64,000 nt of DNA from Siderastrea siderea (taxonomy: Eukaryota; Cnidaria; Anthozoa; Scleractinia; Rhizangiidae). The translations under genes were made by a program, and so were the position numbers. Below are positions 45,801 to 56,900 of the stretch, piece by piece; positions within the stretch are counted from its first letter, which is position 1, and each line of letters opens with the position of its first letter. Under the pieces are notes generated by a model. That model had not been told where the DNA came from. It saw only the letters and a program-made list of their open reading frames with translations, and did not search any database. The stretch spans positions 37,871,901-37,935,900 of the forward strand of contig OZ034970.1 in the NCBI GenBank assembly GCA_964030785.1, read 5' to 3'.

Positions 45801-46785
45801 ATCACAGTATTCCAAGGGCTTGGGCTTTGGCGTTTGAACTCCGGGCTAAAAGATACAGGGTTGCAAGGGTGCTAGATTGAAATATAGGGCCTTATGGCCA
45901 CATCATTCCATTTCAGCAAGAGCACTTTTGTCTGGGCTCCGTGTATACAAAGGCTCGGGTTTCCGAGCTCTGCTTTAAATATTTCAGGTCTCCAGGTCTC
46001 CGAAGACCCAAAGACAGCCCCCTCCCCCTAATCTGTGGGACCCTGTTGCAAACTGTAACAGTACCCTATCAGCCACGATCTGCTTAAAAATCATTTTTTC
46101 TACTTAAGATGTGATTCACTGGCCATAGAGAATTGATTCCTTTACCTGTTGTCTTATTTGCCTCAAATAGCTGCGCAGATCACCATTGGCCAGATATTCC
46201 ACCACAAGGTACATGGGCTCAACTGTGGTACAACACGCCAACATGTTCAAGATATTCCGGTGACAACCAACTTCCTTCATTAACTGGATTTCTTTCAGGA
46301 ATACTTTCTTCTGGTTGCTGTCTGCTTCCTCTTCAAAAACCAAATAAATATTTTTAAAATGAGTGATCTGTAATCTATAGAATGTTGTTTCGTGAAATGT
46401 CTCATGGAACCTTGGTATCTCAGTAAAATGAATGCCTATTGTTTTCAAATGGATAAAACAGTGTTTTCTTACTTGTCATTGTTAAGTGCACTGGATTTGA
46501 TTACAGTCTGCTCAACAAATAAGAGCATTCAATAAAATGCAAATTACTAAGAAGTTTAATCCATACGTTCCAGGCCTACCACATAACATTTTAACCGCAG
46601 CGGTAATCCTCTGATGTCGTTTCTCCTTTTTCCGCTTTCTTGAACGTTTCTTTCCTTTGTGAGTTGAGTCAGGTGGCACCATCTCTGCTATGTGCACCTC
46701 ACCGAACTGGCCATGTCCGATTTTTCTCAAGCACGTGACCTCATCTGGAAGGATCTCCCATTGGTCGACCAAACAGGCATCTTTC
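42884..46785 (-). other. RTK kinase-domain exons, detail
   Basis: N-lobe: glycine loop GHGQFGEV, then an unusually long basic insert (KGKKRSRKRKKEKRHQR) before the lysine strand AAVKML. C-helix: FLKEIQLMKEVGCHRNIL with its glutamate. Hinge: YLVVEYLANGDLRSYL. Insert exon: SKDLLSFSWQIAKGM. The following exon begins EYLLRNILVGDN, so the stretch that should contain HRDLAA is gone. KIAD is followed by TGGTCTCAGTCG, consistent with TTTGGT having lost two Ts (DFG). Then HVYEERVYHC and KWMAPEAIYGQ, W-AFGILLWEM, and [15 protein letters not shown]. All introns are GT-AG. Confidence 0.85.
44901..46145 (-). other. RTK intron with a 122-codon open frame
   Basis: The intron between the hinge and kinase-insert exons holds a minus-strand frame (45426-45058) preceded by a good pyrimidine tract and CGCAG. 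It reads ...FRASLPIALRRMPATCFGG... and matches nothing I know. It could be an old exon or chance. Confidence 0.25.
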
Positions 46786-46909
46786 CTGAAAATATAAAGG
46801 AGCCCTAGTTATTAAAAGCGACAAGCGCTTTCTGTAATGAAGTCAGAAATGGAAATGGATGGCTCAGCAACCCCCCCCCCCCCCTCAGAAGTTAAATGGT
46901 TGGCCCCCT

Positions 46910-49010
46910 AGTGCACTTTTTTAATCCTTCGTGCACTCCAATAAATCAGCGTTGACAGCTGGCGTTGAATCAAAAGAAAACAAATCGAAGACAACGACGT
47001 TTTTTTTTGTGGGCCAGAAAAATCCAGAACTGACCAAAAACTGATGACAAAGGAAATAAACATACCTGAAATTGACTGTCCAGTTCTAAACTGATTCTTC
47101 AAGTTCTGATGTCCGCCATTCACATTCCCGGTCGTCAAAACTTTCTCGCTGATCACCTTAGCCGTTGGCACCTATCTCCTTATCAGGAAGCCCAATGTCA
47201 CGCGCTGACCAGTCATATTTCAACCACCCACGTGGCTTGTCCAATGCGATTTTTTGACTTTGAGATCGCGTTTTAATGCTTTCTCTCTTACTTCGAAGAT
47301 GTCGTCTCGCCTCCTGTACCAAAGTTAACCCCGCCACTGCCCGCTTCTACACTGCAACAACTTGTCCCACAGATACAAGCCTACGCCTATGCCCCCGGCA
47401 CTTTCCGCAACTTACATTTGCAGTGGAAATCGTTTTTACACTTTTGCTGTACTTATCGCCTGGTACCTTTCCCAGCCTCACCGCACACCATCGCGTCCTA
47501 CGCTTCCTACTTAGCTTGCAAAACATCTTCATTCCAGTATATTTTGAATCACCTTAATGCTGTTCGTCTCCTACATCTTTACAATTATGGTTTCTCTGCT
47601 GACGTCTTGGATAGCTTCGCGGTCTCTTTAACCAAGCGTGGTTTGAAACGCCTATTAGGAACTGCTACACGTCAGAAACACCCGATCACTCCCGCTATAC
47701 TGCACCAGTTTCGCCAACAGTTGTCCTTGGAACTTCCTTCTCACGCTGCGGTTTGGGCGTTATTCTGTACCGCTTTCTTCTCCTTTCTCCGTAAGTCCAA
47801 CCTCACCGTCGCCTCTTTTGGTTCCTTCCAGCCTAGCCGCCATCTTGCTCGCTGCGATATCAAGTTTACAGAGTCTGGAGCCATCCTTCGTATTTGTTGG
47901 ACCAAGACCCTGCAACATAATGAAGGCATCCTCCTAATTCCGCTCCCCAGCATTCCGGGCTCCGCCTTGTGCCCCGTATCGGCGCTGCTTCATTTCTCGT
48001 CCTTAGTTCTAGCCTCCTTGACAGCACCACTTTTCTGCCTGCCTACCGCATCTGGTCTTCGTCCCCTCACCTTCTCCATCTTCAGCACCTCCCTCAAGCG
48101 TCTCATCTCTGCCATCGGCCTCGATCCCCAGCATTTTTCCCCGCACAGCTTCCGTCGCGGTGACGCCACTTTCGCCTACCAGTCTGGTGTACCAGAACAC
48201 TTGATAAAGCTCCACGGGGACTGGCGCTCAGACGCCTTTCGGGCCTATTTGTCATTGCCTCTAGCCACACGCTCACGAGTCGCCGACATAATGGCCGCAG
48301 GCCTATATTCAAACAGTACCTGAACTCTGCCTCGGCTCTCCTTTCCTGATAGCGTAGTGTTAACACTTTTGACAGATCGCTTTTATTATTATCATTATTT
48401 TCATTTTTTTTTCAATCTATAATTTTTGCCTTTAATTTTACTATTATTTTACCTTTTCACTTTTGCCTTATCACACGTTTGGGCATTTTTGGGGACTCAA
48501 TTTCTTAATCTGTAATTAAACGAATATTTTAGCCCAAACGTGTCTTTCATTGATTAATGTGGTTAATAATTGTGTTGTTTTGATTCGAATCAAAATGGTT
48601 AATTATTATCTTGATCGATCGCGTCATAGCTGTAGGTTTCTGATTACATTCCCTCGTGGTCCGGTTTTAGTTCGCTGTGTAATTTCGAAACCCTCCCCCC
48701 CCCCCTCCCAGGGGACTCAATTTCTTAATCTGTAATTAAACGAATATTTTAGCCCAAACGTGTCTTTCATTGATTGATGTGGTTAATAATTAGCGGAATC
48801 AGAGCGCAAATCAAAATACCCCAGTGCACTTTTTTAATCCTTCGTGCACTCCAATAAATCAGCGTTGAATCTAAAGAAAACAAATCGAAGACAACGACGT
48901 TTTTTTTCGTGGGCCAGAAAAACCAGAACTGACCAAAAACTGATGACAAAGGAAATAAACATACCTGAAATTGACTGTCCAGTTCTAAACTGATTCTTCA
49001 AGTTCTGATG
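46910..49010. mobile_element. tyrosine-recombinase element between direct repeats
   Basis: Direct repeat A is at 46910-47111 and 48823-49010 (one 13-base difference plus small changes). Repeat B is at 48491-48571 and 48711-48791 (one visible base difference). Between the A copies lies the recombinase frame. The order A-ORF-B-B-A is not the split direct repeat of Ngaro/PAT elements, and no reverse transcriptase is present, so a Crypton-like or deleted DIRS-like element is the best guess. It sits in the RTK intron next to the inverted exon. Confidence 0.55.
47277..48323 (+). CDS. tyrosine recombinase (integrase-like)
   Basis: The frame is open from 47277, first ATG at 47418, 301 codons from there. 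The N-terminal half is a helical core-binding domain (YAPGTFRNLHLQWKSFLHF). The catalytic half has Arg I in FFSFLRKSNL, a lysine in WTKTLQHNEG, HSFRRG (H-x-x-R), HGDWRSDAFRAYLSL with the second His/Trp and the nucleophilic Tyr. All catalytic positions are present and no stop interrupts it, so this is a recently active or still intact mobile gene. The start may lie upstream across an intron, since the frame is open to a TAA at 47274-47276. Confidence 0.75.
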   Translation, partial: CFLSYFEDVVSPPVPKLTPPLPASTLQQLVPQIQAYAYAPGTFRNLHLQWKSFLHFCCTYRLVPFPASPHTIASYASYLACKTSSFQYILNHLNAVRLLHLYNYGFSADVLDSFAVSLTKRGLKRLLGTATRQKHPITPAILHQFRQQLSLELPSHAAVWALFCTAFFSFLRKSNLTVASFGSFQPSRHLARCDIKFTESGAILRICWTKTLQHNEGILLIPLPSIPGSALCPVSALLHFSSLVLASLTAPLFCLPTASGLRPLTFSIFSTSLKRLISAIGLDPQHFSPHSFRRGDATFAYQSGVPEHLIKLHGDWRSDAFRAYLSLPLATRSRVADIMAAGLYSNST

Positions 49011-49823
49011 GAATATCTCGGTAAGTAGTTAGCCAACGGCCGCCATCTTCATACAAGCTTGAAGTTCATTGTTCTCTTATGTTTACCACCTGGAGCTCTG
49101 GGCAAATAGCGCGAACACAACCGAAAAATTGGCGAAGAGAGGGAACCCTCTCCGAAAATTCGCCGAGTTCTAAATTGACGCCATGTTGTGACGTCACGAC
49201 GTTATCAAATTTGATAACTGTGCCGGACAGTTGGAGTTAGGGTAAATCCGCTGAAGGGGTGATTGCAGGCGTACACAATGAACATCGGTTGAGTGGCTGA
49301 GTGACAGCCTTCTGCTTTTGTACATTTGCAATCGCTTTGTTTAGCGTATTTTTACTCCCAAGATTTCCCTTAGGGAGCGTCTAGAGAAGGGAAAGGGGTC
49401 ACTTAGCTTTTAAACTTAAAAGTCGCTATGTTGTTGGCTGTGAAGTCTAAAATGTGAGTGGATCGTTTCGATCTGCCTTTTGCTAAATCTGTTGGTCTCG
49501 GTATGCTAGTAAAATTTGTAGGTTCGGTTCCGACAGTCTAGGTTTGTTTTTGTTGACTTTGTTAATGATCCGTTTGTACGGTGCAGGTAGCTGCTGGTTT
49601 CGATTCAGAGGTTTCTGTTTAAAGTTGGTCAGTCAGCTTTTTAAAGTACGTTGTTGGTAGAAGTACAGTACAGTATGTAATACATTCAGTACAATTCGCA
49701 GTCAATGCGATGGTTAGTTTGTAAATGGTGATCAGCAACGTGAAAATTTTTTGTCGCTCGTTTTTGCTCCGTTAGTCGTAAGCTAAGGTTTCTGCTGGAC
49801 TAGCCAATCTAACTTTCTTGCAG

Positions 49824-50007
49824 CTACGACACCACCGAGATCCAATTCTCAGAAGCCAGCTGATCGTGATTCCATGTCCAGCTCTTTTATTGCTTTATTG
49901 ACGTCACTGGTGGTTGTAGCATTTGTCATCGCCGTTACAATTCTCGTGACGTTCATTGTGAGGAAAAGACGGGCTGTCAGGTTCGGTTCAATCCTGGGTG
50001 AGAAAAG
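49824..50007 (+). pseudogene. RTK transmembrane exon, inverted relative to the gene
   Basis: Acceptor TTCTTGCAG and donor AAAAG|GTAATGG frame a 184-base exon on the plus strand. It encodes a Ser/Pro-rich stalk (TPPRSNSQKPADRDS), a membrane helix (FIALLTSLVVVAFVIAVTIL) and basic juxtamembrane residues (VRKRRAVRFGSILGEK). Its phases (2 bases in, 2 bases out) exactly fit between the ectodomain exon ending at 51650 (one base over) and the P-loop exon at 46785 (one base first), and it lies physically between them. Only the strand is wrong. Confidence 0.75.
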
Positions 50008-51649
50008 GTAATGGAATTTCATTGTAGTCCTAGCACGATTATGTTAATTAGCGTTACGAATTGAACACATTTTTGGGGAAGCTTTGTCAAATTAAAATAG
50101 AATAATCCACAATTTTAATCTCAATCTCGCTTATTGAATTTCTAGCTTGCTCATTCGTTCACCGCGCACAGGTAACTGGATATCGGCGAAAAACCGTGCT
50201 CTTTGTCTTATACGGAAATTCGATTCTATGTCAAGCGGCGCGGCGTTCAAAAATTCGGCTTTAAAGTAAATTTTTGCCCAGAAATATGGCAAAAAGACGT
50301 CAGCAATGATTAACGAAACCCAGAATTTAATAAAACAATCATTCCATTCCCGCTTGTTGGATTTGAGGTGATCCTAAGCAACTCGGCCCGAATCGGGTCA
50401 TAACTCACGAGCCGTATTTTCTTGAACTGGCCGCCATATTAAAAAACACTATTGCTATCAGAACAGGTCACATGAACTTCAAGCTGTGAGTTGATTGGCT
50501 AATGGTTTGTTTTGGACGCGTTATCTATTTGATAACTGTGCCGGGCCGAAAATAGGACAGCCATGGCTATTTGGCTCTTTCCAAAATATGGTAACGACGC
50601 TTGATTCTGGCACATGAGTCACATGGATGATTACTGGTGGGTCTGGGACGGCTATTAAAAGGAAGATTGTTTGGAAAATATCGTTAAGTCCAATCACAAT
50701 ACTACATAAAATGCAGTGAAAGCTTTTCGAGCATCATGGAACAAATTTATATTTGCGTAAAAATAAATTGCTAAAGGGCAGAAAGCAATTTATGATTTTG
50801 CGGCTCTCTATTCGTTTACATGAAACTGTCCAACATGACTTCTACCAGCGCGAGTTCATCCCGCTTGTAGCTGTACCTGATCGAGATTCTCGTTTCAGTA
50901 CGAAGACTCATAGCAGTATCGTGTATGAGTTTCGTTTATCTGATTCTCCTTTTTTGATTTCACTCTCAATTGTAGGGGAATTAATCCCAATTTAGAAATA
51001 ACTCGCACTGATGACAAAACGACTTAATTCACCTCAAAATAGTTAATCTTTTATTGATAAACTTCCGGCAAAGAACATTGTAAAATTTCCTCTCAGGACT
51101 CTTTAAAAACAAAGGAGATGTCTTGCTTTAAGAACTTTTAAATGAACGTTGGATATTGCGTTGCCATGATCGTGAGGAGGGGACCTAAAGCAATATCACA
51201 TAGCCGGGGAGTTTGAACATATTTTACAATAGAGAACTTTGAACCAAAACCTGGAGTCCCGAGCCCTCTTGACCGATCCCCTACATCCACCATGGGTGCA
51301 TTTTGTGCTGTGTTAGTAGGTAAGAGAATAGCTTTAGAAACCATGAAGCAAGTGGCACACACAAACATCAGCCCGTGATATGGCCAGTACCTTACGCATG
51401 CGCACAGCCATATCACCCGGGCAGGGGCAGCCATGGATAGCTGTTTCGTCCTTATTAGGACTCATCTGCAACGCATAGCCCCAGGCAGAGAGGCGAACTA
51501 AAAATCCAGCGTATCTCATGCCCTTTACTGCCGAGGCGAGTGCAAAGCACTGGCTAGTTCGGCTCTCTGCCTTTGGTATGTTTGATCAAGTATTGATATT
51601 GTAAGGAGAAACTAGATTCTTGTCAGGATTAAGAGGTTAACTGTCTTAC

Positions 51650-53861
51650 CTGACTGGATTACAGTGACTTCTCGTCGCCATGGCAACCCAACAAGTTTTC
51701 CCGAATAATAATTCATAGGATATAATTGAACAGAGTAGGTCTTGTTTCTTGGAAAGCCCCCATAAGTATAAAAGCAATAACCCATCCCCGCTCTCTGACT
51801 GATTGACCAGTCAAGAGCTGAACAGTTAATTGTTATCATGTAATCTAATTTTCCTTGGCAAACAGCTCCCAGAGGAGGTAATTCCCACCAGATGCCAATG
51901 TTACCACAGGCGGCTTTTGTCTCAGTCACTGTTCGTGTACTCAATTTTTTTTGTGGACTTTCACCTGAAAAAAAAAACAACAACAACAACAAAATTGTAA
52001 AAATAACTTTAATTGAAACGGAAGGAATAAAGACTGAAAATAGGTCATATTTCTTGGTTCATCTACAGCATTCTTACCTTGAACACATACGAAGTAAATT
52101 CTGTTGCCACATTGGGCATACAAGACACTATCCCCACTGTGGTGCTTCAAGGACGAGCAGTTTCCCCATGGTGCCCTGTGTCCCCACCTCCACAGATTGC
52201 AACTGAATTGAACTCCACAGCGACTGTATTGGACGATGTTGGACTGATGTTAGATGTTGGACTGAGCGGGTAGAAATGTAGAGAACAGGGCGCCCGTATT
52301 TGGAACGCTCCAGCTTTGTGCTTTCTGCAGCTCTCATTTAGGTGAGGAATTGGATCTCGGATTACTTCAGACGATAATAATAAATACTCCTCTCCAATCA
52401 GGGCCCAACCACCCATGCACCTTGCTAGAAGAATAAAATCAAATTTTTTTAATACTTTGCTTACGCAGCACTGAGAAACCTCGTTAAGCTGGAAGGCCCT
52501 TGTGTAGATTTTCTGCGATGGGGATGGAGGTGGGAACATGTGGAGGTGCAAAAAATGTCATGGAGGCCAGATTACACTACCAAAAGATCTTGGAAAGATC
52601 TGCACATTGAAAGCATAAAATTGAACCCCGGCCCTCCTATATGAGATTTGATTTACCACCCCTCCAACTTTTGGAACATTTTCCCTTTGTAATTTTAGGT
52701 TCAAGTTGATATCTGACAACAAGCAGTGCACCAAGAGCTACAAATTTAGCTATGGTTTAGGGGTATACCCAATATGTACGAGGAATAGGAAAATTTTAAA
52801 TGTTTTTCTTTTTTCAGTTTGCACCCTTCTCAGTCTAATCTGAGACATCCTCCATCCCTGTTAGTGTGATTTACAGCACACCCTAGAAATAACCTTTCAA
52901 ATGGTATATCACATGGGGTCTACCAATTCATCTTTGCCAATTTAGAAAAACTTGCCATTTACCTTCCGCAAAATATGGTTTATCCTCGAATTGCTCGCAA
53001 TATGTTGCAGGCTTCTTGTTTGCTCGTGCTCCCAAACTTTTGGACGCGGTCGCATGCTCTGTTTCTACTAGCCTGTGTAGCAGGCGTAAGCGGGGAGGGA
53101 GTGGGGGTTGAAAGTGGGAGAAAAATGGGGACCCGTCTCCTCGTCCCTCCTCCCTCCTCCCTAGTCTCTCATTTTTCCTTTCACTTAGTCTCTTCCCTTA
53201 CACCACCCCCCCCCCCCTTAATCACTGTTTACACCCGCTATGTAGGCTACGAACTCGTGAAAAGTTGCTCAAGTCCCCAGCCAGAGTGTCAGCCAGAATT
53301 GTCAGCGCAGCATGTTCCGTGCGACAAATTCACAAAGAGCCTGCGTTCTGTCCAAAAAAGCTAACAAGCAATTTGCGGCAAAAAAATCGTCCTGCCAGCA
53401 GAAATTTTCCCAAGTGCTCGCTGCTCGGAAGACAAACTTGACGAGCTGCTAGCGGAGAAAAAAAAATGCTATGCTTCTTTCCCCTTGCAAAAACCATTCG
53501 ATACCCCTGTTGATTTTCTGGACGAGTAATTTTTGCGAAAAATGTTTCAGCAGGTGATATTTTTTGAGGGATTTTAATCGAGGTTTTTTAATTAAAACTT
53601 GCAAAAGTTCATTTCATGCGGTATATATTCGGAGAAAATCTTGAATGAAGCCGGGAAAAGACGGGTAATAGAATAACGGAACATAAAAAAGCGTGACATT
53701 TGTTTTACTGAAAACCACCAAAAAAACTTCGAAACGTATGAAGTCAATCCTGGGCGTCACTCTTCTTTTTTAAAAAACTTACCTTTGCCGAGAATTTCAT
53801 TTATGGTGATGGAACAAATACAACAGAGGGATAATGCTAAAAACTTGCCAAAAAGAGCCAT
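51650..53861 (-). other. RTK signal peptide and ectodomain exons, detail
   Basis: 53861-53783: MALFGKFLALSLCCICSI..., a signal peptide, donor CAAAG|GTAAGT. 52424-52078: cysteine-rich (ARCMGGWALIGEEY ... WGNCSSLKHHSGDSVLY ... IYFVCVQ), a module I cannot name; two halves lie in different frames and the length (347) is one off the phase needed, so one indel lies between. 51964-51650: a fibronectin type III-like domain (GIWWELPPLGAVCQGKLDYMI ... TYSVQLYPMNYYSG) ending VTVIQS, phase 1. Confidence 0.7.
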
Positions 53862-53965
53862 CGTTAATATTTGAAAAAACACTCGGTTTTCCAACACGAT
53901 CTGAGCAAAATGTTACAAGCAGATGAAAACCACAATTGATTAGAAATCCGTTATCATCAGCTGGC

Positions 53966-53972
53966 TTTTATA
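53966..53972 (-). promoter_or_regulatory. TATA box upstream of the RTK start
   Basis: TATAAAA on the minus strand about 105 bases upstream of the ATG at 53861-53859. Spacing would give a 5'UTR of roughly 75 bases. Confidence 0.4.
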
Positions 53973-53999
53973 AGAGTGTAAAATAGATCCAAAGCAAAC

Positions 54000-56900
54000 A
54001 TGAATTTAATGGATTATGAGAAAGTCAAGATTTCCTACGCAACTTAAGCAAAATGTAGCTTGGAGGACAAAAACAACATAGCTATAGAAAGAGTAGTTGT
54101 TAACAATCCTGCTATTAGCAGTTGACAGAATTGAAGTATGAAATAGTTCGAAAGCAAACAATTTCAAATAAATTGACAGCTTTTAACAATTATATTTTAT
54201 TTATGAGGTCGCCAAAATATTGCATGGTGTGTAGAAGATAACCACCTTAACTAACTAGAAAATTTCATTAGTTCATGACACTGTTGAATTTCAAAACAAA
54301 CCAAAACTAAACAACCAGAAATAGCTGTTTTCTTTCTTACGCAAACTAGTCAAAACATTGCCAGGGTTATTATAATTAGTAAAGAAGTTATAGCGTGGTG
54401 TATGAAAGATAAACCATGATTGACTAAAAAGCTTTTTTCCACTTTCAGCACTGCTTAGGTACAAAACAAATTACGGGCAACCGGGAAGAAAATCAATTAA
54501 ATCTCATTTCCTGCATAAAGTAAACGAATTAATCCAAGAGACCTTGAGAACTCCAGCAGAAAAAAAACTGCAAACCACAGCTGAAATTACTTATGCAGCA
54601 ATAAATCAATAGCAAACTAATACTCAATAAAATTGACTTTCTGTTAGGCGATTAAGCAAGTAAGATAAAAAAATAAAATAAATATCCTTTATTTACCCTC
54701 GGCAAGTGATTATAGCAAGGTGCTAGTGGGGCCGAGCATTTAAACCTTAGAAACAAATATTTCAAACTGAACATAACAAGTTTAAAAATCCCAACTGGCA
54801 GGAGGCAAACCAGTTGGCTATTTACAAGTGTGGTCGAGGAGATGAAACCTGGTCGACCTTGAAACAACTCCAGATAGCGGTCAGAACGGGACTTGATGCT
54901 GCACCAAGATGGTTGTAATAATTTGCATCTTGTTTGCATTTAACTAATGTGCAAAAAGAAGAAAAAGAAAACTGTGATAATTTTGCTAGTGAGAGTAAAG
55001 CAGATGTACTCACACGCCCCTCGAAATACTCAATCTGCATGCATCTTAACTAATTAACTCTCGGAAATGACTAAGGCTAAGCTGCCGAGTCAAATCTAAC
55101 GGATTGGACAAGCTTTATTGCTCATCGTGTTGCTCTAAGATGGTCCAGTTTCTCTGGCATGAAGAGACTAGGAACAAAACCCCTCACCTCTGAATAGGCT
55201 AGGCTGCTGAGGTTTTCAGCACTTCTGTTTGAGAAGTACATCATATGAGATGCAGGCTGAAAGGTCACCCCTGAACCATATCAAGATAACTGCCGTAATG
55301 TTTAGTTACCTGTTCATTTAGCTCTATCTGCAAGTGAAAAAAAAATGAAGAAGAAGAAAGAAACTTCGGGTTGTCACCCCAAAGTAACGAGTTTTTGGTT
55401 GCAGTATTCCAGGGACTCCGACATCCCAACCTCCCCCACCCTCCCCCTTCCTATGCCTTTAACAGCAGATCCTGACTCCCCTCTGAATGGGATGCTATAG
55501 TTGTCTATTGCAGATTTACCCACAACATTTTTAATGTTGTTAAGTTTCCCTAAAGGTACGCCACTTATGCACCTGGGTGGAGAGACACAATGCTGAATAA
55601 CTTTTTTTTCGTCCAAGAAACAAAAAGATGACAGGAGACACCACAGAGCCCCACCGAGGAGGCATTACTGCCTTCCCACAATGCCAAAGTGGAGGCGTAG
55701 TGGTTGATCCTGCGATGGATTGGTTTCCTATTCAGAGGGGTAGAAATGTAATTAGAGTTTGATCAGGGTCCCAAAGGGGTATAGGGCTCCAGGGCTCCGG
55801 GCTAAAAAATGTAGGGCTCCAGCTACACTCTAGGGCTCGAGCAAGAATCATCATTTCTGTCCAGGCTCCGAGTAGAAGAAGGCTTTGGGCTCCGGGCTTC
55901 ATGGCAAAAATTTATGGGATCCAGGGCTCCAATAGGTTCTGTTTGATTATGCTCCTGGTCGCTAAATAATGGCGCCTTCACCTCAATCTCGGCACTTTTT
56001 TTGTGCTTCCTCGCTTAATGCGTATAGTCGTGACTTATCTTACTCATATTTTTATTACGTAATCTTGGCAAGGGTTGTGAGTTTTCTATCTAATGAGAAC
56101 CGTGTGCTGCTTACTTTTGTTGTGAATGCTAGCGGTCTGTTAGATAAGACAACTTTGACTTACTTCACTCTCTAAAATGCAGGTCACCACACGTATTTAA
56201 GAATGTGGCTCACACAACACGCGAGCGCACCAGTCTAATCTGCATGCAATTCTGTGGTTCCCAGACAAATGGCAAAAACAAAAAGAAGCATGGGGTAGAC
56301 CTCTTTACATATCTTCCGCTTTATCTTTTTTGTAATTCCTTATTTTCCTCCCTTGCCCAAGAGAGTTACCTGTCGAAGAGGCTGTTAATTACAGGTATGA
56401 ATATAGTGGTGATAGCCTCTTCAACTCATCAGCCGCGCACCGCCTCACTGGCACTCCACGACCCGCACGCTAGCCTATTAGGCATGGTTTGGAAAGCGCG
56501 CCGAACGGTTACTAATTTGCATCCAAAATCCATAGCATAATGCCCAGTGGAATGTAAATAAAACATTCATGGGTATCAACCACCGATCTAGTTATAAAAT
56601 AAAAACAAAGACCCGTTCAAAGCACCTGCCAAGAAAAACAAAACTTTAAACCCAACAGACTAAACAAAAATAAAACCACGAAATAAAAACAGACTTTTCT
56701 CTCGTGCAGTGTTCTGACTTCAGAGCGCCTTCGCACATTTTTCGCCTTGATCGTGACGGCCAGCCCCCTATAGAGAACCCGGATTTCCATTTGAATGCCT
56801 TGAACAAAAGAACAATCCATCTTAAACAAACTCTTTCGACAATGAATGCGCCGAAGTAAAGCCGACAGAATCAAAATGACGGAAACAACAATTGAATTTT

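Larger units (their letters stand above)
40466..53861 (-). pseudogene. receptor tyrosine kinase, near-complete but broken
   Basis: Exons in order: 53861-53783 (signal peptide), 52424-52078 and 51964-51650 (ectodomain), [49824-50007, transmembrane, inverted], 46785-46580 (P-loop), 46330-46146 (C-helix), 44900-44705 (kinase insert), 44429-44250 (catalytic loop to APE), 43125-43085, 42980-42884, and 40543-40466 (truncated last exon). Splice phases fit throughout except where a lesion is seen. The kinase resembles the FGFR/Tie/RET group, a membrane receptor phosphorylating tyrosines. Defects: the transmembrane exon is on the other strand, HRD is missing, DFG is shifted, the kinase-insert exon has one extra base, the first ectodomain exon has an indel, and the C-tail is lost. 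As assembled it cannot encode an active receptor. Confidence 0.8.

Noticed and set aside
46910..47171. Juxtamembrane RTK exon inside repeat A (reads HQNLKNQFRTGQSIS on the minus strand with a CAG|GTATGT donor)
   Set aside because: Its phase does not join either neighbour, and the transmembrane exon joins the P-loop exon directly in phase.
46910..49010. Split direct repeats of a Ngaro/PAT retrotransposon
   Set aside because: The order is A-ORF-B-B-A, whereas the split arrangement needs A-ORF-B-A-B, and no reverse transcriptase or RNase H is present.
51138..51519. Minus-strand open frames between RTK exons
   Set aside because: No phase-compatible splice sites or domain; a short inverted repeat at about 51480-51577 suggests a small mobile remnant instead.
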